Assembly (NCBI GenBank): GCA_029289265.1
Contig: JARFTX010000027.1
Coordinates: forward strand, 1-43,446
Direction of reading: 5' to 3'
Origin: Gammaproteobacteria bacterium
GTDB lineage: Bacteria; Pseudomonadota; Gammaproteobacteria; Burkholderiales; Rhodocyclaceae
Length of the DNA: 43,446 nucleotides
The position numbers and the translations under genes are program-made. The notes beneath the pieces are model-generated. The model saw only the letters and a program-made list of their open reading frames with translations, was not told the DNA's origin and searched no databases. Positions 1-8,388 of the stretch are shown one piece after another. Each line of letters begins with the position of its first letter. Within the stretch, counting starts at the first letter, position 1.

Positions 1-1225
1 GCTCGGGCGAGAAGTAGGGGATGCCCTTGAAGACCAGGCTCTCGCCCTCGGTCAGGGTGTCGCCGATCTGCAGCTGGCCGTGGTTGTGGATGCCGATGAT
101 GTCGCCGGCGACGCCGTCCTCCTTGAGCACGCGCTCGTTGGCCATGAAGGTGAGCGCGTTGGCGAGCTTCATTTCGCGGCCGATGCGCACGTGCCTGACC
201 TTCATGCCGGAGGCGTAGCGGCCGGAGCAGATGCGGAAGAAGGCGATGCGGTCGCGGTGCTTGGGATCCATGTTGGCCTGGATCTTGAACACGAAGCCGG
301 AGAACGGGGCCTCGGCGGGCTGCACCAGGCGGGCGTCGGCCTGGCCGGCGCCGGCAGCGCTGAGGCCCGCCACGCGCGGCTGTGGCGGCGGCGCCCAGTC
401 GATCAAGGCCTGCAGAATTTCCTGCACGCCGAAGTTGTTGATACCCGAGCCGAAGAACACCGGGGTCTGCTTGCCGGCGAGGAAGTCGCCGAGCGAGAAG
501 GGGTGGGAGGCGCCCTGGATCAGTTCGACGTCCTCGCGCAGCTTCTGGATTTCCAGCGGGAAGAGCTCGTCGAGCAGCGGGTTGGCGATGCCCTTGATGG
601 TCTCCGCCGCGCTGCGCTTTTCTTCGCCCGCGGTGAAGCGCAGCACGCTGTCGTCGAGGAGGTGATAGACGCCGCGGAAGGTCTTGCCCATGCCGATCGG
701 CCAGGTGATCGGCGCGCAGTCGATCTTGAGCACTTCCTCGATCTCCGAGAGGACATCGAAGCCTTCCTGCACCTCGCGGTCGAGCTTGTTCACGAAGGTG
801 ATGATGGGGGTGTTGCGCAGGCGGCACACCTCGAGCAGCTTGATGGTCTGCGCCTCGACGCCCTTGGCGGCGTCGATCACCATCACCGCCGCGTCGACCG
901 CGGTCAGCACGCGGTAGGTGTCCTCGGAGAAGTCCTGGTGGCCCGGGGTGTCGAGCAGATTGATGGTGTGCCCTTCGTACTCGAACTGCATCACCGAGCT
1001 GGTCACCGAGATGCCGCGCTGCTTCTCGACCTCCATCCAGTCCGAGGTCGCGTGGCGGGCGCTCTTGCGCGCCTTGACCGTGCCGGCGAGCTGGATCGCG
1101 CCGCCGAAGAGCAGGAGCTTCTCGGTGAGCGTGGTCTTGCCGGCGTCGGGGTGGGAGATGATGCCGAAGGTGCGCCGCTTGGCAACGTCGCGCATCAGCT
1201 CGGGCGGATAGGGGGTGCGGGTCAT
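1..1225 (-). CDS. prfC: Peptide chain release factor 3 (RF3), 5' part, cut by window edge
   Basis: Translational GTPase that recycles RF1/RF2 from the ribosome after termination. The leftward frame from the ATG at 1225 opens [20 protein letters not shown] and stays open to the left edge (about 408 codons; the family is about 530), so the C-terminus is missing. Visible G-domain motifs are HPDAGKTT (P-loop), the switch region with [23 protein letters not shown] (G3) and FVNKLDRE (G4). The RF3-specific stretch [20 protein letters not shown] separates it from EF-G and other paralogues. It is divergent from the pxp operon across 109 bp. An extended -10 (TGGTAAAAT on this strand, 1284-1292) is a possible promoter. 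Identification is firm; only the 3' end is unseen. Confidence 0.96.
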   Translation of the reverse strand, partial: MTRTPYPPELMRDVAKRRTFGIISHPDAGKTTLTEKLLLFGGAIQLAGTVKARKSARHATSDWMEVEKQRGISVTSSVMQFEYEGHTINLLDTPGHQDFSEDTYRVLTAVDAAVMVIDAAKGVEAQTIKLLEVCRLRNTPIITFVNKLDREVQEGFDVLSEIEEVLKIDCAPITWPIGMGKTFRGVYHLLDDSVLRFTAGEEKRSAAETIKGIANPLLDELFPLEIQKLREDVELIQGASHPFSLGDFLAGKQTPVFFGSGINNFGVQEILQALIDWAPPPQPRVAGLSAAGAGQADARLVQPAEAPFSGFVFKIQANMDPKHRDRIAFFRICSGRYASGMKVRHVRIGREMKLANALTFMANERVLKEDGVAGDIIGIHNHGQLQIGDTLTEGESLVFKGIPYFSPE

Positions 1226-1283
1226 CGGAGTGCGCCGAAAAAAACGATGCCGCCGGCCGGGGCTTCGGCGGGCGGCGGGCCGC

Positions 1284-1292
1284 ATTTTACCA
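1284..1292 (-). promoter_or_regulatory. Possible extended -10 promoter for prfC
   Basis: On the leftward strand the bases read TGGTAAAAT, an extended -10 (TGnTAAAAT, one mismatch to TATAAT) about 60 nt upstream of the prfC start. No good -35 hexamer is seen, which extended -10 promoters can do without. The assignment rests on the motif alone. Confidence 0.35.
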
Positions 1293-1297
1293 AGGAA

Positions 1298-1327
1298 TTG
1301 CGGGGCCGGTCCCCGATCCGTTAGATT
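1298..1327 (+). promoter_or_regulatory. Weak candidate promoter for pxpBCA
   Basis: TTGCGG (1298-1303), an 18-bp spacer and TAGATT (1322-1327, 4 of 6 to consensus) lie just before pxpB. Transcription would start around 1334, leaving almost no leader before the ATG at 1335. The -35 is poor, so the call is tentative. Confidence 0.25.
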
Positions 1328-1334
1328 GGCCGCC

Positions 1335-2180
1335 ATGGCTGCGCGACTGCTCGACCTCGGCGACACGGCGCTTACCGTGGAGTTCGGCGCGCACATCGGT
1401 GCGGAGCCGCTCGCGCGCGTTGCCGCGCTCGAGTGCGCCTGCCGTGCGGCGATCGCGGCGGGACGGCTCGCCGGCGTGATCGAGACGGTGCCGACCTTCC
1501 GCTCGCTCACCGTGCACTTCGATCCGCTCGCCACCAGCGCCGCCGAGCTCGCGCCCGAACTCGAAGCGCTCGCCGCCGCAGCCGGCACCACCGAGCCGCC
1601 CGCCGGCCGCCGCTGGCTCTTGCCGGCCTGCTACGAGGGCGAGGCCACCCCCGATCTCGCCGAGGTCGCGCGCGCGGCCGGCTGCACGCCCGACGAGGTG
1701 GTCGACCTGCACATCGGCACCGACTATGTCGTCTACATGCTGGGTTTTCTGCCCGGCTTCGCCTTCCTGGGCGACGTCCCCGAGCGGCTGCGCCTGCCGC
1801 GACGGGCCGAGCCGCGCCAGCGCGTGCCGGCCGGCAGCGTCGCGATCGCAACCCAACTGACCGCGATCTACCCGTGGGAGAGCCCCGGCGGCTGGCACCT
1901 GATCGGCCGTTCGCCGGCGCCGCTGTTCGATGCGCGGCGCGCCCGGCCGGCGTTGCTCGAGCCGGGCGACCGTGTGCGCTTCGAGCCGGTCGACGCCGCC
2001 GAATGGCGACGGCTCGACGCGGCCGTCGCCGCGGGCGAGCTCGATCCCGCGGTCTGGTGCCGCGACGACGGTGCGCCAGCCGCGCCGCCCGACCGCAAGC
2101 GGTCGTTGCCCGGCGGCAACCGGCCGCAGCACGGCGCCGACCTCCCGCTACCCGACGCGAACGGAGGCGCGCAGCAATGA
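1335..2180 (+). CDS. pxpB: 5-oxoprolinase subunit PxpB (KipI family)
   Basis: With PxpA and PxpC this forms the prokaryotic ATP-dependent 5-oxoprolinase, which opens 5-oxoproline (pyroglutamate) to glutamate. The ATG at 1335 was chosen over upstream in-frame codons because [18 protein letters not shown] matches the usual N-terminus. Family motifs visible are [13 protein letters not shown], a PAGSVAIA segment and [16 protein letters not shown]. The 281 residues exceed the usual 220-240; the last 50 or so are Pro/Arg/Ala-rich and look like an unconserved tail. It overlaps pxpC by 4 bp (ATGA), which implies translational coupling. Confidence 0.93.
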   Translation: MAARLLDLGDTALTVEFGAHIGAEPLARVAALECACRAAIAAGRLAGVIETVPTFRSLTVHFDPLATSAAELAPELEALAAAAGTTEPPAGRRWLLPACYEGEATPDLAEVARAAGCTPDEVVDLHIGTDYVVYMLGFLPGFAFLGDVPERLRLPRRAEPRQRVPAGSVAIATQLTAIYPWESPGGWHLIGRSPAPLFDARRARPALLEPGDRVRFEPVDAAEWRRLDAAVAAGELDPAVWCRDDGAPAAPPDRKRSLPGGNRPQHGADLPLPDANGGAQQ

Positions 2181-3235
2181 GTGCCGAGCTCGAAATCGTC
2201 TCGCCCGGCGCTTTTGCCTCGATCCAGGACTTCGGCCGGCTCGGCTGGCGCCGCCTCGGCGTGCCGGTGTCGGGCGCGCTCGACCGGCGCCTGCTGCGCA
2301 TCGCCAACCGGCTCGCCGGCAACGCCGAGGACGCCCCGGCGATCGAATGCTTCGATGGGGGCCAGCGCTTCGCCGCGCACGAGGCGCCGCTGCGGCTCGC
2401 GGTCGCCGGCGCGGCGGTGCTCGAACTCGAAGGACCCGACGGCACCCGGCGTCCGCTCGCCGCCTGGCGCAGCCTGACGCTCACAACCGGCGAGTCGCTG
2501 CGCGTGCGGCGCATCGAAGGCGGGCGCCTGGCCGTGGTCGCCGTCGCGGGACTCGCCGTCACGCCGGCACTGGGCAGCGCCTCGACCTACGGGCGCGCCG
2601 CGCTCGGCGGCTGGCAGGGGCGCGCGCTCGCGGCCGGCGACCGGCTGTCGGCGACGCCCGTCCCGCCCGGACCGGACCACCTCCTGCCGGACCCGCCGCC
2701 CGACGCCACGGGACCGGTGCGCGTGGTGATGGGACCGCAGCACGACCACTTCGCGCCAGAGAGCGTCGCCACCTTCCTCGCAGCCGAATACCGCATCGGT
2801 AGCGCAGCCGACCGCATGGGCTTGCGCCTGGAGGGGCCGGTGCTCGCGCACCGCGCTGGCCTCGGCCACGAGATCGTCTCGGATGCGACCGTGCCGGGCG
2901 CGATCCAGGTGCCGGGCAACGGCCAGCCCATCGTGCTGCTCGCCGACGCCCAGACCGCCGGCGGCTATCCGAAAATCGCGACCGTGATCTCGGCGGATCT
3001 CGCGCGTCTCGCTGCGCTGCGACCCGGCGAGACGGTGCGCTTCGCCGCCCTCGAAGCCGGGACAGCGGTCCAACTCGCCCGCGACGCGGAGGCCGCGACG
3101 CGCGCACTGCTCGCCACGATCCGCCCCCTCGCCGCCGGCGGGCCGGATCTCGCCGCGCTCTATGCGGTCAATCTGATCGGCGGCGCAATCGACGCGCGCC
3201 GGCCCGACGACGCTTACCCCGACACGAGGAGCTAA
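2177..3235 (+). CDS. pxpC: 5-oxoprolinase subunit PxpC (KipA/biotin-dependent carboxyltransferase-like)
   Basis: Second component of the PxpABC 5-oxoprolinase; older annotation calls it a urea amidolyase-like or KipA protein. The 352-aa product starts at the ATG overlapping the pxpB stop and opens [20 protein letters not shown]. Characteristic segments are GRLGWRRLGVPVSGALD near residue 25, RMGLRLEGP, and SDATVPGAIQVPGNGQPI followed by TAGGYPKIATVI, typical of this carboxyltransferase-like fold. It ends 3 bp before the pxpA start in the same operon. Function is assigned from family and gene order. Confidence 0.93.
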   Translation: MSAELEIVSPGAFASIQDFGRLGWRRLGVPVSGALDRRLLRIANRLAGNAEDAPAIECFDGGQRFAAHEAPLRLAVAGAAVLELEGPDGTRRPLAAWRSLTLTTGESLRVRRIEGGRLAVVAVAGLAVTPALGSASTYGRAALGGWQGRALAAGDRLSATPVPPGPDHLLPDPPPDATGPVRVVMGPQHDHFAPESVATFLAAEYRIGSAADRMGLRLEGPVLAHRAGLGHEIVSDATVPGAIQVPGNGQPIVLLADAQTAGGYPKIATVISADLARLAALRPGETVRFAALEAGTAVQLARDAEAATRALLATIRPLAAGGPDLAALYAVNLIGGAIDARRPDDAYPDTRS

Positions 3236-3238
3236 CCC

Positions 3239-4021
3239 GTGGAACTGAACCTCAACGCCGATCTCGGCGAGTCCTTCGGCGCGTGGAGGATGGGCGACGA
3301 CGCGGCAATGCTCGAACTGGTCGACAGCGCGAGCATCGCCTGCGGCTTCCACGCCGGCGATCCGCTGGTGATGCGGCGCACCCTGCATGCGGCGAAGAAG
3401 GCCGGAGTGAGCATCGGCGCCCACCCGTCGTTTCCCGACCTGCAGGGCTTCGGTCGGCGGCGCATGCATGTCGCCCCCGACGAGTTGCAGGCGATGATCC
3501 TCTATCAGCTCGGCGCACTCGCCGGCATGGCCCACGTCGAGGGCCTGGCGATGACGCACGTCAAGCCACACGGCGCGCTCAGCAACATGGCGGCCGAGGA
3601 TTCGGCGCTCGCGGCGCGCGTCGCGCGCGCGGTGCACCTGTTCGATCCCGAGCTGATCCTGCTCGCGCCGGCCGGCTCGCAGCTCGAGCTGGCCGGCCTG
3701 CGCGAGGGCCTGCACGTCGTCGCCGAGATCTTCGCCGACCGCGCCTACACCGATGCCGGCACGCTCGTGCCGCGCGGCCAGCCCGGCGCCGTGCTCGCCG
3801 ACACGGCGGCCTGCGTCACCCACGTGATGCGCATGCTCGATGCGGGCGGCATCGTATCGCAGTCGGGGCGGCGACTGCCCGTGCCGTTCCAGAGCCTCTG
3901 CGTGCATGGCGACAGCCCGCACGCAGTCGAGGTCGCCCGCGCCGTGCGGCGCGCCCTGGGCGAGGCCGGCTGCCGGCTGCGCCCGCTCACCGAACTCGCC
4001 CCGCTCGGCCCTTCTGTCTGA
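3239..4021 (+). CDS. pxpA: 5-oxoprolinase subunit PxpA (LamB/YcsF family)
   Basis: LamB/YcsF-family subunit of the ATP-dependent 5-oxoprolinase. The 260-aa product begins at a GTG (3239) preceded by AGGAG about 7 nt upstream. It shows the family landmarks LNADLGESFG, IACGFHAGDP, GAHPSFPDLQGFGRR and MTHVKPHGAL. It is the last gene of pxpBCA; the gene order B-C-A with tight spacing indicates one transcript. A GC-rich hairpin (4069-4095) 48 bp past the stop may end the transcript. Confidence 0.94.
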   Translation: MELNLNADLGESFGAWRMGDDAAMLELVDSASIACGFHAGDPLVMRRTLHAAKKAGVSIGAHPSFPDLQGFGRRRMHVAPDELQAMILYQLGALAGMAHVEGLAMTHVKPHGALSNMAAEDSALAARVARAVHLFDPELILLAPAGSQLELAGLREGLHVVAEIFADRAYTDAGTLVPRGQPGAVLADTAACVTHVMRMLDAGGIVSQSGRRLPVPFQSLCVHGDSPHAVEVARAVRRALGEAGCRLRPLTELAPLGPSV

Positions 4022-4068
4022 GCGCCGAGGCACCGCGAACCTTATCGCGCCACCGCAATTCGGCGACG

Positions 4069-4095
4069 CCGCCGGCGTGGCTTGCCACCCGGCGG
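4069..4095 (+). terminator. Possible hairpin terminator after pxpBCA
   Basis: CCGCCGG (4069-4075) pairs with CCGGCGG (4089-4095), and an inner TGGC/GCCA extends the stem. No T-run follows, so it is a hairpin of terminator-like strength without the usual intrinsic signature. Confidence 0.3.
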
Positions 4096-4226
4096 AGCGA
4101 TGGCGGGACGTCGTGCGCGAGGGCGCCGCAGTCAGTGCGCACGGCAACGGCAGCAGGCCCTACCTGCTCCCGCCCGAATCGGCGAAAATGGCGCCCTTCC
4201 CCCATCGCCCCCGAGCAAGGAACACG

Positions 4227-4469
4227 ATGCGCCTCAAGCCCCAGCACATTCAGCCGGTCATCATGGCCGGCGTGATGGCCTTCCTGATGACGGGCGTGGT
4301 GACCTTCATCAACCTGGGTCTGCCGCCGGACTTTCTCGTGCTGTGGGCGCGCGCCTTCGTGATCGCCTGGCCGCTTGCGGCGATTGCCGCCTTCGTCGCG
4401 ATTCCGATCGCGCAGCGGCTCACGCTGCGCATCGTCACGCGGCTGGAGCGTAGTGGATCGAACCAATGA
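4227..4469 (+). CDS. Small inner-membrane protein, DUF2798 family
   Basis: An 80-residue protein starting MRLKPQHIQPVIMAGVMAFL. Two hydrophobic helices are visible: about residues 10-32 (VIMAGVMAFLMTGVVTFINL) and 38-62 (FLVLWARAFVIAWPLAAIAA), with a basic tail (RLTLRIVTRLERS). This is the two-helix pattern of DUF2798 proteins, whose function is unknown to me. The ATG at 4227 has AAGGAA 5 nt upstream. The gene stands alone, and its stop codon abuts the A-run of the terminator that serves the opposite gene. Confidence 0.8.
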   Translation: MRLKPQHIQPVIMAGVMAFLMTGVVTFINLGLPPDFLVLWARAFVIAWPLAAIAAFVAIPIAQRLTLRIVTRLERSGSNQ

Positions 4470-4505
4470 AAAACGCGCCGTGCCGCCCTGGAGCGGCACG
4501 GCGCG
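4469..4505 (-). terminator. Intrinsic terminator of the glycine-zipper lipoprotein gene
   Basis: A perfect 13-bp stem (4474-4486 with 4493-4505) with a 6-nt loop is followed, on the leftward strand, by five T residues. It lies 17 bp past the stop of the leftward gene at 4523. This is a textbook rho-independent terminator and may also slow rightward transcription from the DUF2798 gene. Confidence 0.9.
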
Positions 4506-4522
4506 CGATGCGGAATGCGGGC

Positions 4523-4741
4523 TTAGCGGCCCTTGCCGACCTGGTCGCCGATGACGCCGCCGATCGCCGCACCACCGACGGTGCCGAGCACACTGCCGTC
4601 GGTCACCACGGCCCCGGCCACGCCGCCGACGCCGGCCCCGACCGCGGCGCTCTTCTGACGCGAGGACAGACCGTCCCAGGTCGCGCAGCCGGTCGCAAAG
4701 AGCATCAGTACCAGGGCGGTCAGAATCGTACGTGCATGCAT
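4523..4741 (-). CDS. Small glycine-zipper lipoprotein
   Basis: A 72-aa product. Residues 1-19 form a lipoprotein signal ending in the lipobox FATGC, so it should be lipid-anchored in the envelope. The mature part is a short polar stretch (WDGLSSRQKS) followed by a glycine zipper (AAVGAGVGGVAGAVV and VGGAAIGGVIGDQVG), a pattern that packs helices in membranes and is seen in OsmB/SlyB-like proteins. A strong Shine-Dalgarno (AAGGAGGC) sits 5 nt before the ATG. Expression under envelope stress is plausible from the family but is not shown by the sequence. Confidence 0.85.
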   Translation of the reverse strand: MHARTILTALVLMLFATGCATWDGLSSRQKSAAVGAGVGGVAGAVVTDGSVLGTVGGAAIGGVIGDQVGKGR

Positions 4742-4942
4742 GGAAGCCTCCTTTGTCGGGCGAATTCGCCAGCGCGAAACCCCGCACCGTGTTTTTCGGA
4801 TGACCACGCTATTTTCGATCGTTCCCGTTGCAAAAGTTTCAGGATGGTCCGAATGCATTGTTTCAACTTGTTTTTCGTCACGCGATCGGCACGCCGGCTC
4901 GGGCCCGTAGCGGTGGCAGTCATCGACGACTGACCGACGACC

Positions 4943-5536
4943 ATGACCGCGGACGATCCGGAGCTCGCGCTGCACTGCCATCCCGCCACGGCCAACCCGG
5001 TCGTACGCTGCGTGACCGTGCAAGTCGTGCCGCAAGGCGATGGCGGCCTCGCCCTGCGCTATCGCATCGACGCCGCGCCCGAAGCGGTGCGAGTCCCGCC
5101 GCCGCAGACGCCGGGCCCGGCCGACCGGTTGTGGACGCGCACCTGCTTCGAGGCCTTCGTTGCGCTGGCCGACGACGAGGCCTATCGCGAGTTCAATTTC
5201 TCGCCGTCCGGCGAGTGGGCCGCCTACGCGTTCAGCCGCTACCGCAAGCGCGACCCGGCGCACGACCCTGACGCTCGCGGACGCCTGGAACTCGCCGTCG
5301 GCGAGACCGGGCTCACGCTCGCCGCAACGCTCGATGCAGCACTCCTGCCGCCCCGACGCGCCGGTGCGCGGCTCGCGCTCGGCCTCACCGCCGTGGTCGA
5401 GGACGGCACCGGCAGCCTCTCGTACTGGGCGCTCGCGCACCCCTCGCCGCAACCCGACTTTCACCACCGCGCCGGCTTCGTCCTTGAGCTAGACTGGGCC
5501 CCCGCCACCGACCCGTCAGTCCCGCCATGTCGATGA
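4943..5536 (+). CDS. DOMON-like domain protein
   Basis: A 197-aa soluble protein without a signal peptide. The core RLWTRTCFEAFVA followed by YREFNFSPSGEWAAYAFSRY resembles the DOMON-like (beta-sandwich, haem/sugar-binding fold) proteins of bacteria, which are usually annotated only as DOMON-like. No enzyme motif is evident. It starts at ATG 4943 with a weak ribosome site and overlaps the next gene by 10 bp (or 4 bp if that gene uses its second ATG), so the two are co-translated. The ligand is unknown; the pairing with a NamZ-like glycosidase hints at a carbohydrate-related role, which is inference. Confidence 0.75.
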   Translation: MTADDPELALHCHPATANPVVRCVTVQVVPQGDGGLALRYRIDAAPEAVRVPPPQTPGPADRLWTRTCFEAFVALADDEAYREFNFSPSGEWAAYAFSRYRKRDPAHDPDARGRLELAVGETGLTLAATLDAALLPPRRAGARLALGLTAVVEDGTGSLSYWALAHPSPQPDFHHRAGFVLELDWAPATDPSVPPCR

Positions 5537-6741
5537 AGACCGGCCTCGAACGCCTGCTCGAAGACCCCGCCCTGCGCCGCCCGCTCGCCGGCCGCCGTCT
5601 CGCGCTGCTCGCCCACCCGGCCTCGGTGACGCGGGAGCTGACCCACGCGCTCGATGCCCTCGCCGCCCTGCCGGACCTGCGGCTGACCGCCGCCTTCGGC
5701 CCGCAGCACGGCCTGCGCGGCGACAAGCAGGACAACATGGTCGAGTCGGCCGACTTCCTCGACCCGCGCCACGGCATCCCGGTGTTCAGCCTCTACGGCG
5801 AGGTGCGCCGGCCGACGCCGGCGATGATGGACACGTTCGACGTGCTGCTCGTCGACCTGCAAGACCTCGGCTGCCGCATCTACACCTTCATCACGACGCT
5901 GCGCTACGTGCTCGAAGCCGCCGCCGCCCACGGCAAGGCGGTGTGGGTGCTCGACCGGCCCAACCCGGCCGGCCGCCCGGTCGAAGGGCTGGCGCTGCGT
6001 CCCGGCTGGGAGAGTTTCGTCGGCGCCGGGCCGCTGCCGATGCGCCACGGGCTGACCCTGGGCGAGCTCGCGCGCTGGTTCGTCGCGACGCTCGGGCTCG
6101 ACCTCGACTGCCGGGTCGTGAAGATGGAAGGCTGGAATCCCGACGCCGCGCCCGGCCACGGCTGGCCGCTCGGCGCGCGCACCTGGGTGAACCCCAGCCC
6201 CAACGCGCCCAACCTGTCGATGGCCCGCTGCTATGCCGGCACCGTGATGCTCGAGGGCACGACGCTCTCCGAGGGCCGCGGCACGACCCGCCCGCTCGAA
6301 CTCTTCGGCGCGCCCGACTTGGACGCCGGCGCGCTGCTCGCGACGATGCACGCGCTCGCCCCCGACTGGCTCGCCGGCTGCGCGCTGCGCGAATGCTGGT
6401 TCGAGCCGACCTTTCACAAGCACGCGGGGCAGCTCTGCCACGGCGTCCAGATCCACGTCGAGGACGCCGCCCACTACGACCACGCGACCTTCCGCCCGTG
6501 GCGGCTGCAGGCGCTCGCCTTCAAGGCGATCCGCCGCCTCGCCCCCGACTACCCGCTGTGGCGCGACTTCCCCTACGAGTACGAGTTCGACCGGCTCGCC
6601 ATCGACCTGATCAACGGCAGCCCGCTGCTGCGCGAGTGGGTGGACCATGCGGCCGCGACGCCGGCCGACCTCGACGCGCTCGCCGCGCGCGACGAAGCCG
6701 CGTGGACGGCTGAACGTTCGCCGTTCCTGCTCTATCCTTGA
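5527..6741 (+). CDS. DUF1343 / NamZ-like exo-beta-N-acetylmuramidase family protein
   Basis: A 404-aa member of the DUF1343 family, whose characterised member NamZ of Bacillus subtilis removes MurNAc from the non-reducing end of peptidoglycan fragments. Motifs seen are RLALLAHPASV near the N-terminus, FGPQHGLRGD (residues 57-66), VFSLYGEVRRPTP, LLVDLQDLGCRIYTF and WVLDRPNPAGR, plus EGTTLSEGRGTTRPLE further on. The more usual family motif is, as I recall it, S-P-E-H-G; here Gln60 replaces the Glu thought to be catalytic. No signal peptide is present, unlike NamZ. A second ATG at 5533 would give a 4-bp ATGA overlap and is an equally good start. Family is firm, activity uncertain. Confidence 0.85.
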   Translation: MSMKTGLERLLEDPALRRPLAGRRLALLAHPASVTRELTHALDALAALPDLRLTAAFGPQHGLRGDKQDNMVESADFLDPRHGIPVFSLYGEVRRPTPAMMDTFDVLLVDLQDLGCRIYTFITTLRYVLEAAAAHGKAVWVLDRPNPAGRPVEGLALRPGWESFVGAGPLPMRHGLTLGELARWFVATLGLDLDCRVVKMEGWNPDAAPGHGWPLGARTWVNPSPNAPNLSMARCYAGTVMLEGTTLSEGRGTTRPLELFGAPDLDAGALLATMHALAPDWLAGCALRECWFEPTFHKHAGQLCHGVQIHVEDAAHYDHATFRPWRLQALAFKAIRRLAPDYPLWRDFPYEYEFDRLAIDLINGSPLLREWVDHAAATPADLDALAARDEAAWTAERSPFLLYP

Positions 6742-6778
6742 ACTGCGCGCCCGTGCCCGGGCCTTCGGAGACGCCGCG

Positions 6779-7720
6779 ATGAACGACGAACTGCGCATCT
6801 TCGCCTGCAATTCGAACCGGCGCCTTGCCGCGGACATCTGCCGCTGCCTCGGCCTGCGCCTCGGCGCGCTCGAGATTGCCCGCTTCTCCAACGACAACCT
6901 GCACGTGCAGATCCGCGAGAACGTGCGCGAGCGCGACGTCTTCGTGGTGCAGTCGTTCACCCACCCGGTGAGCGAGCACATCATGGAGTTGCTGATCACG
7001 CTCGACGCGCTGCGCAGCGCCTCGGCGCGGCGCGTCACGGCGGTGATCCCGTACTACTCGTACTCGCGCTCGGACAAGAAGGACGCGCCGCGGATCTCGA
7101 TCACCGGCCGGCTGGTCGCCGACATGCTGCGGACCGCCGGCGCGGATCGGGTGCTGACGATGGACCTGCACGCCGACCAGGTGCATGGCTTCTTCAGCGT
7201 GCCGGTCGACCATCTCACTGCGATCCCGACCATTGCCGAGCACTTCCGCACCCACTACGACCTCTCCAACATGGTCGCGGTGGCGACCGACGCCGGCGGG
7301 GCGAAGCGCGTCGGCCGCTTCTCGGAGCGGCTCGGCATCCCGATGGCCTTCATCGACAAGCGCCGGGTGAGCGACACCGACGTCAAGCAGGGCGAGGTGG
7401 TCGGGCGCGTGCGCGACCGCGACGTGGTGGTCTTCGACGACGAGATCTCGACCGCCGGGACGCTGCTCGCCACCGTCGAGACGCTGAAGGCGGCCGGCGC
7501 GCGCAGCATCCACGCCGGCGCCGTGCACGCGGTGCTGTGCGGCCCGGCGATCGAGCGCCTGCGCAGCGCCGATCTCGCCTCGCTGGTCGTCACCGACACC
7601 GTCGACATCCCGCCCGAAAAACGCCTCGACAAGCTCGCCACGCTCACCGTCGCGCCGCTCCTCGCCGCGGCGATCGAGCGCATCCATACCGGCGAGAGCG
7701 TTGGGGCGCTGTTCGAGTAG
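6779..7720 (+). CDS. prs: Ribose-phosphate pyrophosphokinase (PRPP synthetase) paralogue
   Basis: Makes PRPP from ribose 5-phosphate and ATP. The 313-aa length fits the family. Motifs are RFSNDNLHVQIRENVRERDV, IPYYSYSRSDKK, the ATP/metal segment MDLHADQVHGFF, and the PRPP-binding loop VVFDDEISTAGT. The YSRSDKKDAPRISITGRLVA stretch is unlike the E. coli type (which has YARQDRR) and resembles the form of some Thermus-like and other bacteria. The usual betaproteobacterial prs sits beside ispE, so this is probably a second copy; that needs the rest of the genome. GGAG lies about 8 nt before the ATG. It follows the NamZ-like gene by 37 bp and converges on the toxin-antitoxin pair. Confidence 0.9.
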   Translation: MNDELRIFACNSNRRLAADICRCLGLRLGALEIARFSNDNLHVQIRENVRERDVFVVQSFTHPVSEHIMELLITLDALRSASARRVTAVIPYYSYSRSDKKDAPRISITGRLVADMLRTAGADRVLTMDLHADQVHGFFSVPVDHLTAIPTIAEHFRTHYDLSNMVAVATDAGGAKRVGRFSERLGIPMAFIDKRRVSDTDVKQGEVVGRVRDRDVVVFDDEISTAGTLLATVETLKAAGARSIHAGAVHAVLCGPAIERLRSADLASLVVTDTVDIPPEKRLDKLATLTVAPLLAAAIERIHTGESVGALFE

Positions 7721-7732
7721 GCGGAGCGCCCG

Positions 7733-8047
7733 TCAGACGTGCGACAGGCGCTCGACCGTATCCGGGTAGCGTTCGACCAGGCGCAACAACAGCGCGGCTT
7801 GGGCGTTCGGTTTCGCCCGGCCCTGCTCCCAGTTTTCGAGCGTGCGGGGATTGGTGCGCAGGTAACGCGCGAAAAGCGGGCGCGACAAGTGCAGGCGCTC
7901 GCGCAACGCGACGAGTTCCTCGGCACTGATCTCAGGCACCGGCAGTTCCTCGACGTCGTGCGTGCGCAGGGTCCGCTTGCCGGCCCGCTCCCCGGCGAGC
8001 GCCTCGAAACCCTCGACAATCTCAGCGAAAAGGTTGCGCTTCGTCAT
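7733..8047 (-). CDS. Antitoxin with C-terminal XRE-type HTH (HigA/NadS-like)
   Basis: A 104-aa DNA-binding antitoxin. The HTH lies at residues 43-85 (EELVALRERLHLSRPLFARY, then TNPRTLENWEQGRAKP), typical of NadS/HigA antitoxins; the N-terminal 40 residues should bind the toxin. Its ATG overlaps the toxin stop (ATGA), giving the toxin-first order of higBA-type modules. It should neutralise the upstream-encoded toxin and repress their shared promoter. Confidence 0.88.
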   Translation of the reverse strand: MTKRNLFAEIVEGFEALAGERAGKRTLRTHDVEELPVPEISAEELVALRERLHLSRPLFARYLRTNPRTLENWEQGRAKPNAQAALLLRLVERYPDTVERLSHV

Positions 8048-8382
8048 TGCCTTGCCTCCAGTTCCCGCTTCAGCATGTCGCGGAGCAGCCGTCTTTCCGA
8101 CATCGACAGGTCGGTCGCCTCATCCTTGTCATAGAGCGTGAACAGCCAGAACTGGCGCCCTGTCTCCCACCAGAAGTAGATCACCCGCAATCCGCCCCGC
8201 TTGCCTTTGCCGCGGCGCCGGTCGCCGTAGCGGAGCTTGCGCAAGCCGCCCGTTCCTTCGATGACGGCGCCAGCGCAGGGATTCTCCATCAACGCATTCT
8301 GCAGATCCCGAAACTCGTCATCGGCGAGGTAATCGGCACGATGACGCGCAAACGCGGGCAGTTCCTTGAAGAGCGCCTTCAT
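8044..8382 (-). CDS. RelE/HigB-family toxin
   Basis: A 112-aa RelE-superfamily protein, expected to be an mRNA interferase. It shows the core LADDEFRDLQNALMENPCAG, then GLRKLRYGDRRRGKGKRGGL, VIYFWWETGRQFWLFTLYDK and the C-terminal helix LSMSERRLLRDMLKREL, the usual layout of the NadS-partnered RelE-like toxins. Start is ATG 8382. No Shine-Dalgarno is seen; a promoter-like pair (8389-8417) places the transcript start at or next to the ATG, so the message may be leaderless. Cognate antitoxin is the overlapping downstream gene. Confidence 0.88.
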   Translation of the reverse strand: MKALFKELPAFARHRADYLADDEFRDLQNALMENPCAGAVIEGTGGLRKLRYGDRRRGKGKRGGLRVIYFWWETGRQFWLFTLYDKDEATDLSMSERRLLRDMLKRELEARQ

Positions 8383-8388
8383 CGATGA

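Noticed and set aside
1868-4147. 759-codon leftward open frame
   Set aside because: Antisense to pxpB, pxpC and pxpA, which have clear motifs and overlaps. Composition is that of a mirrored frame.
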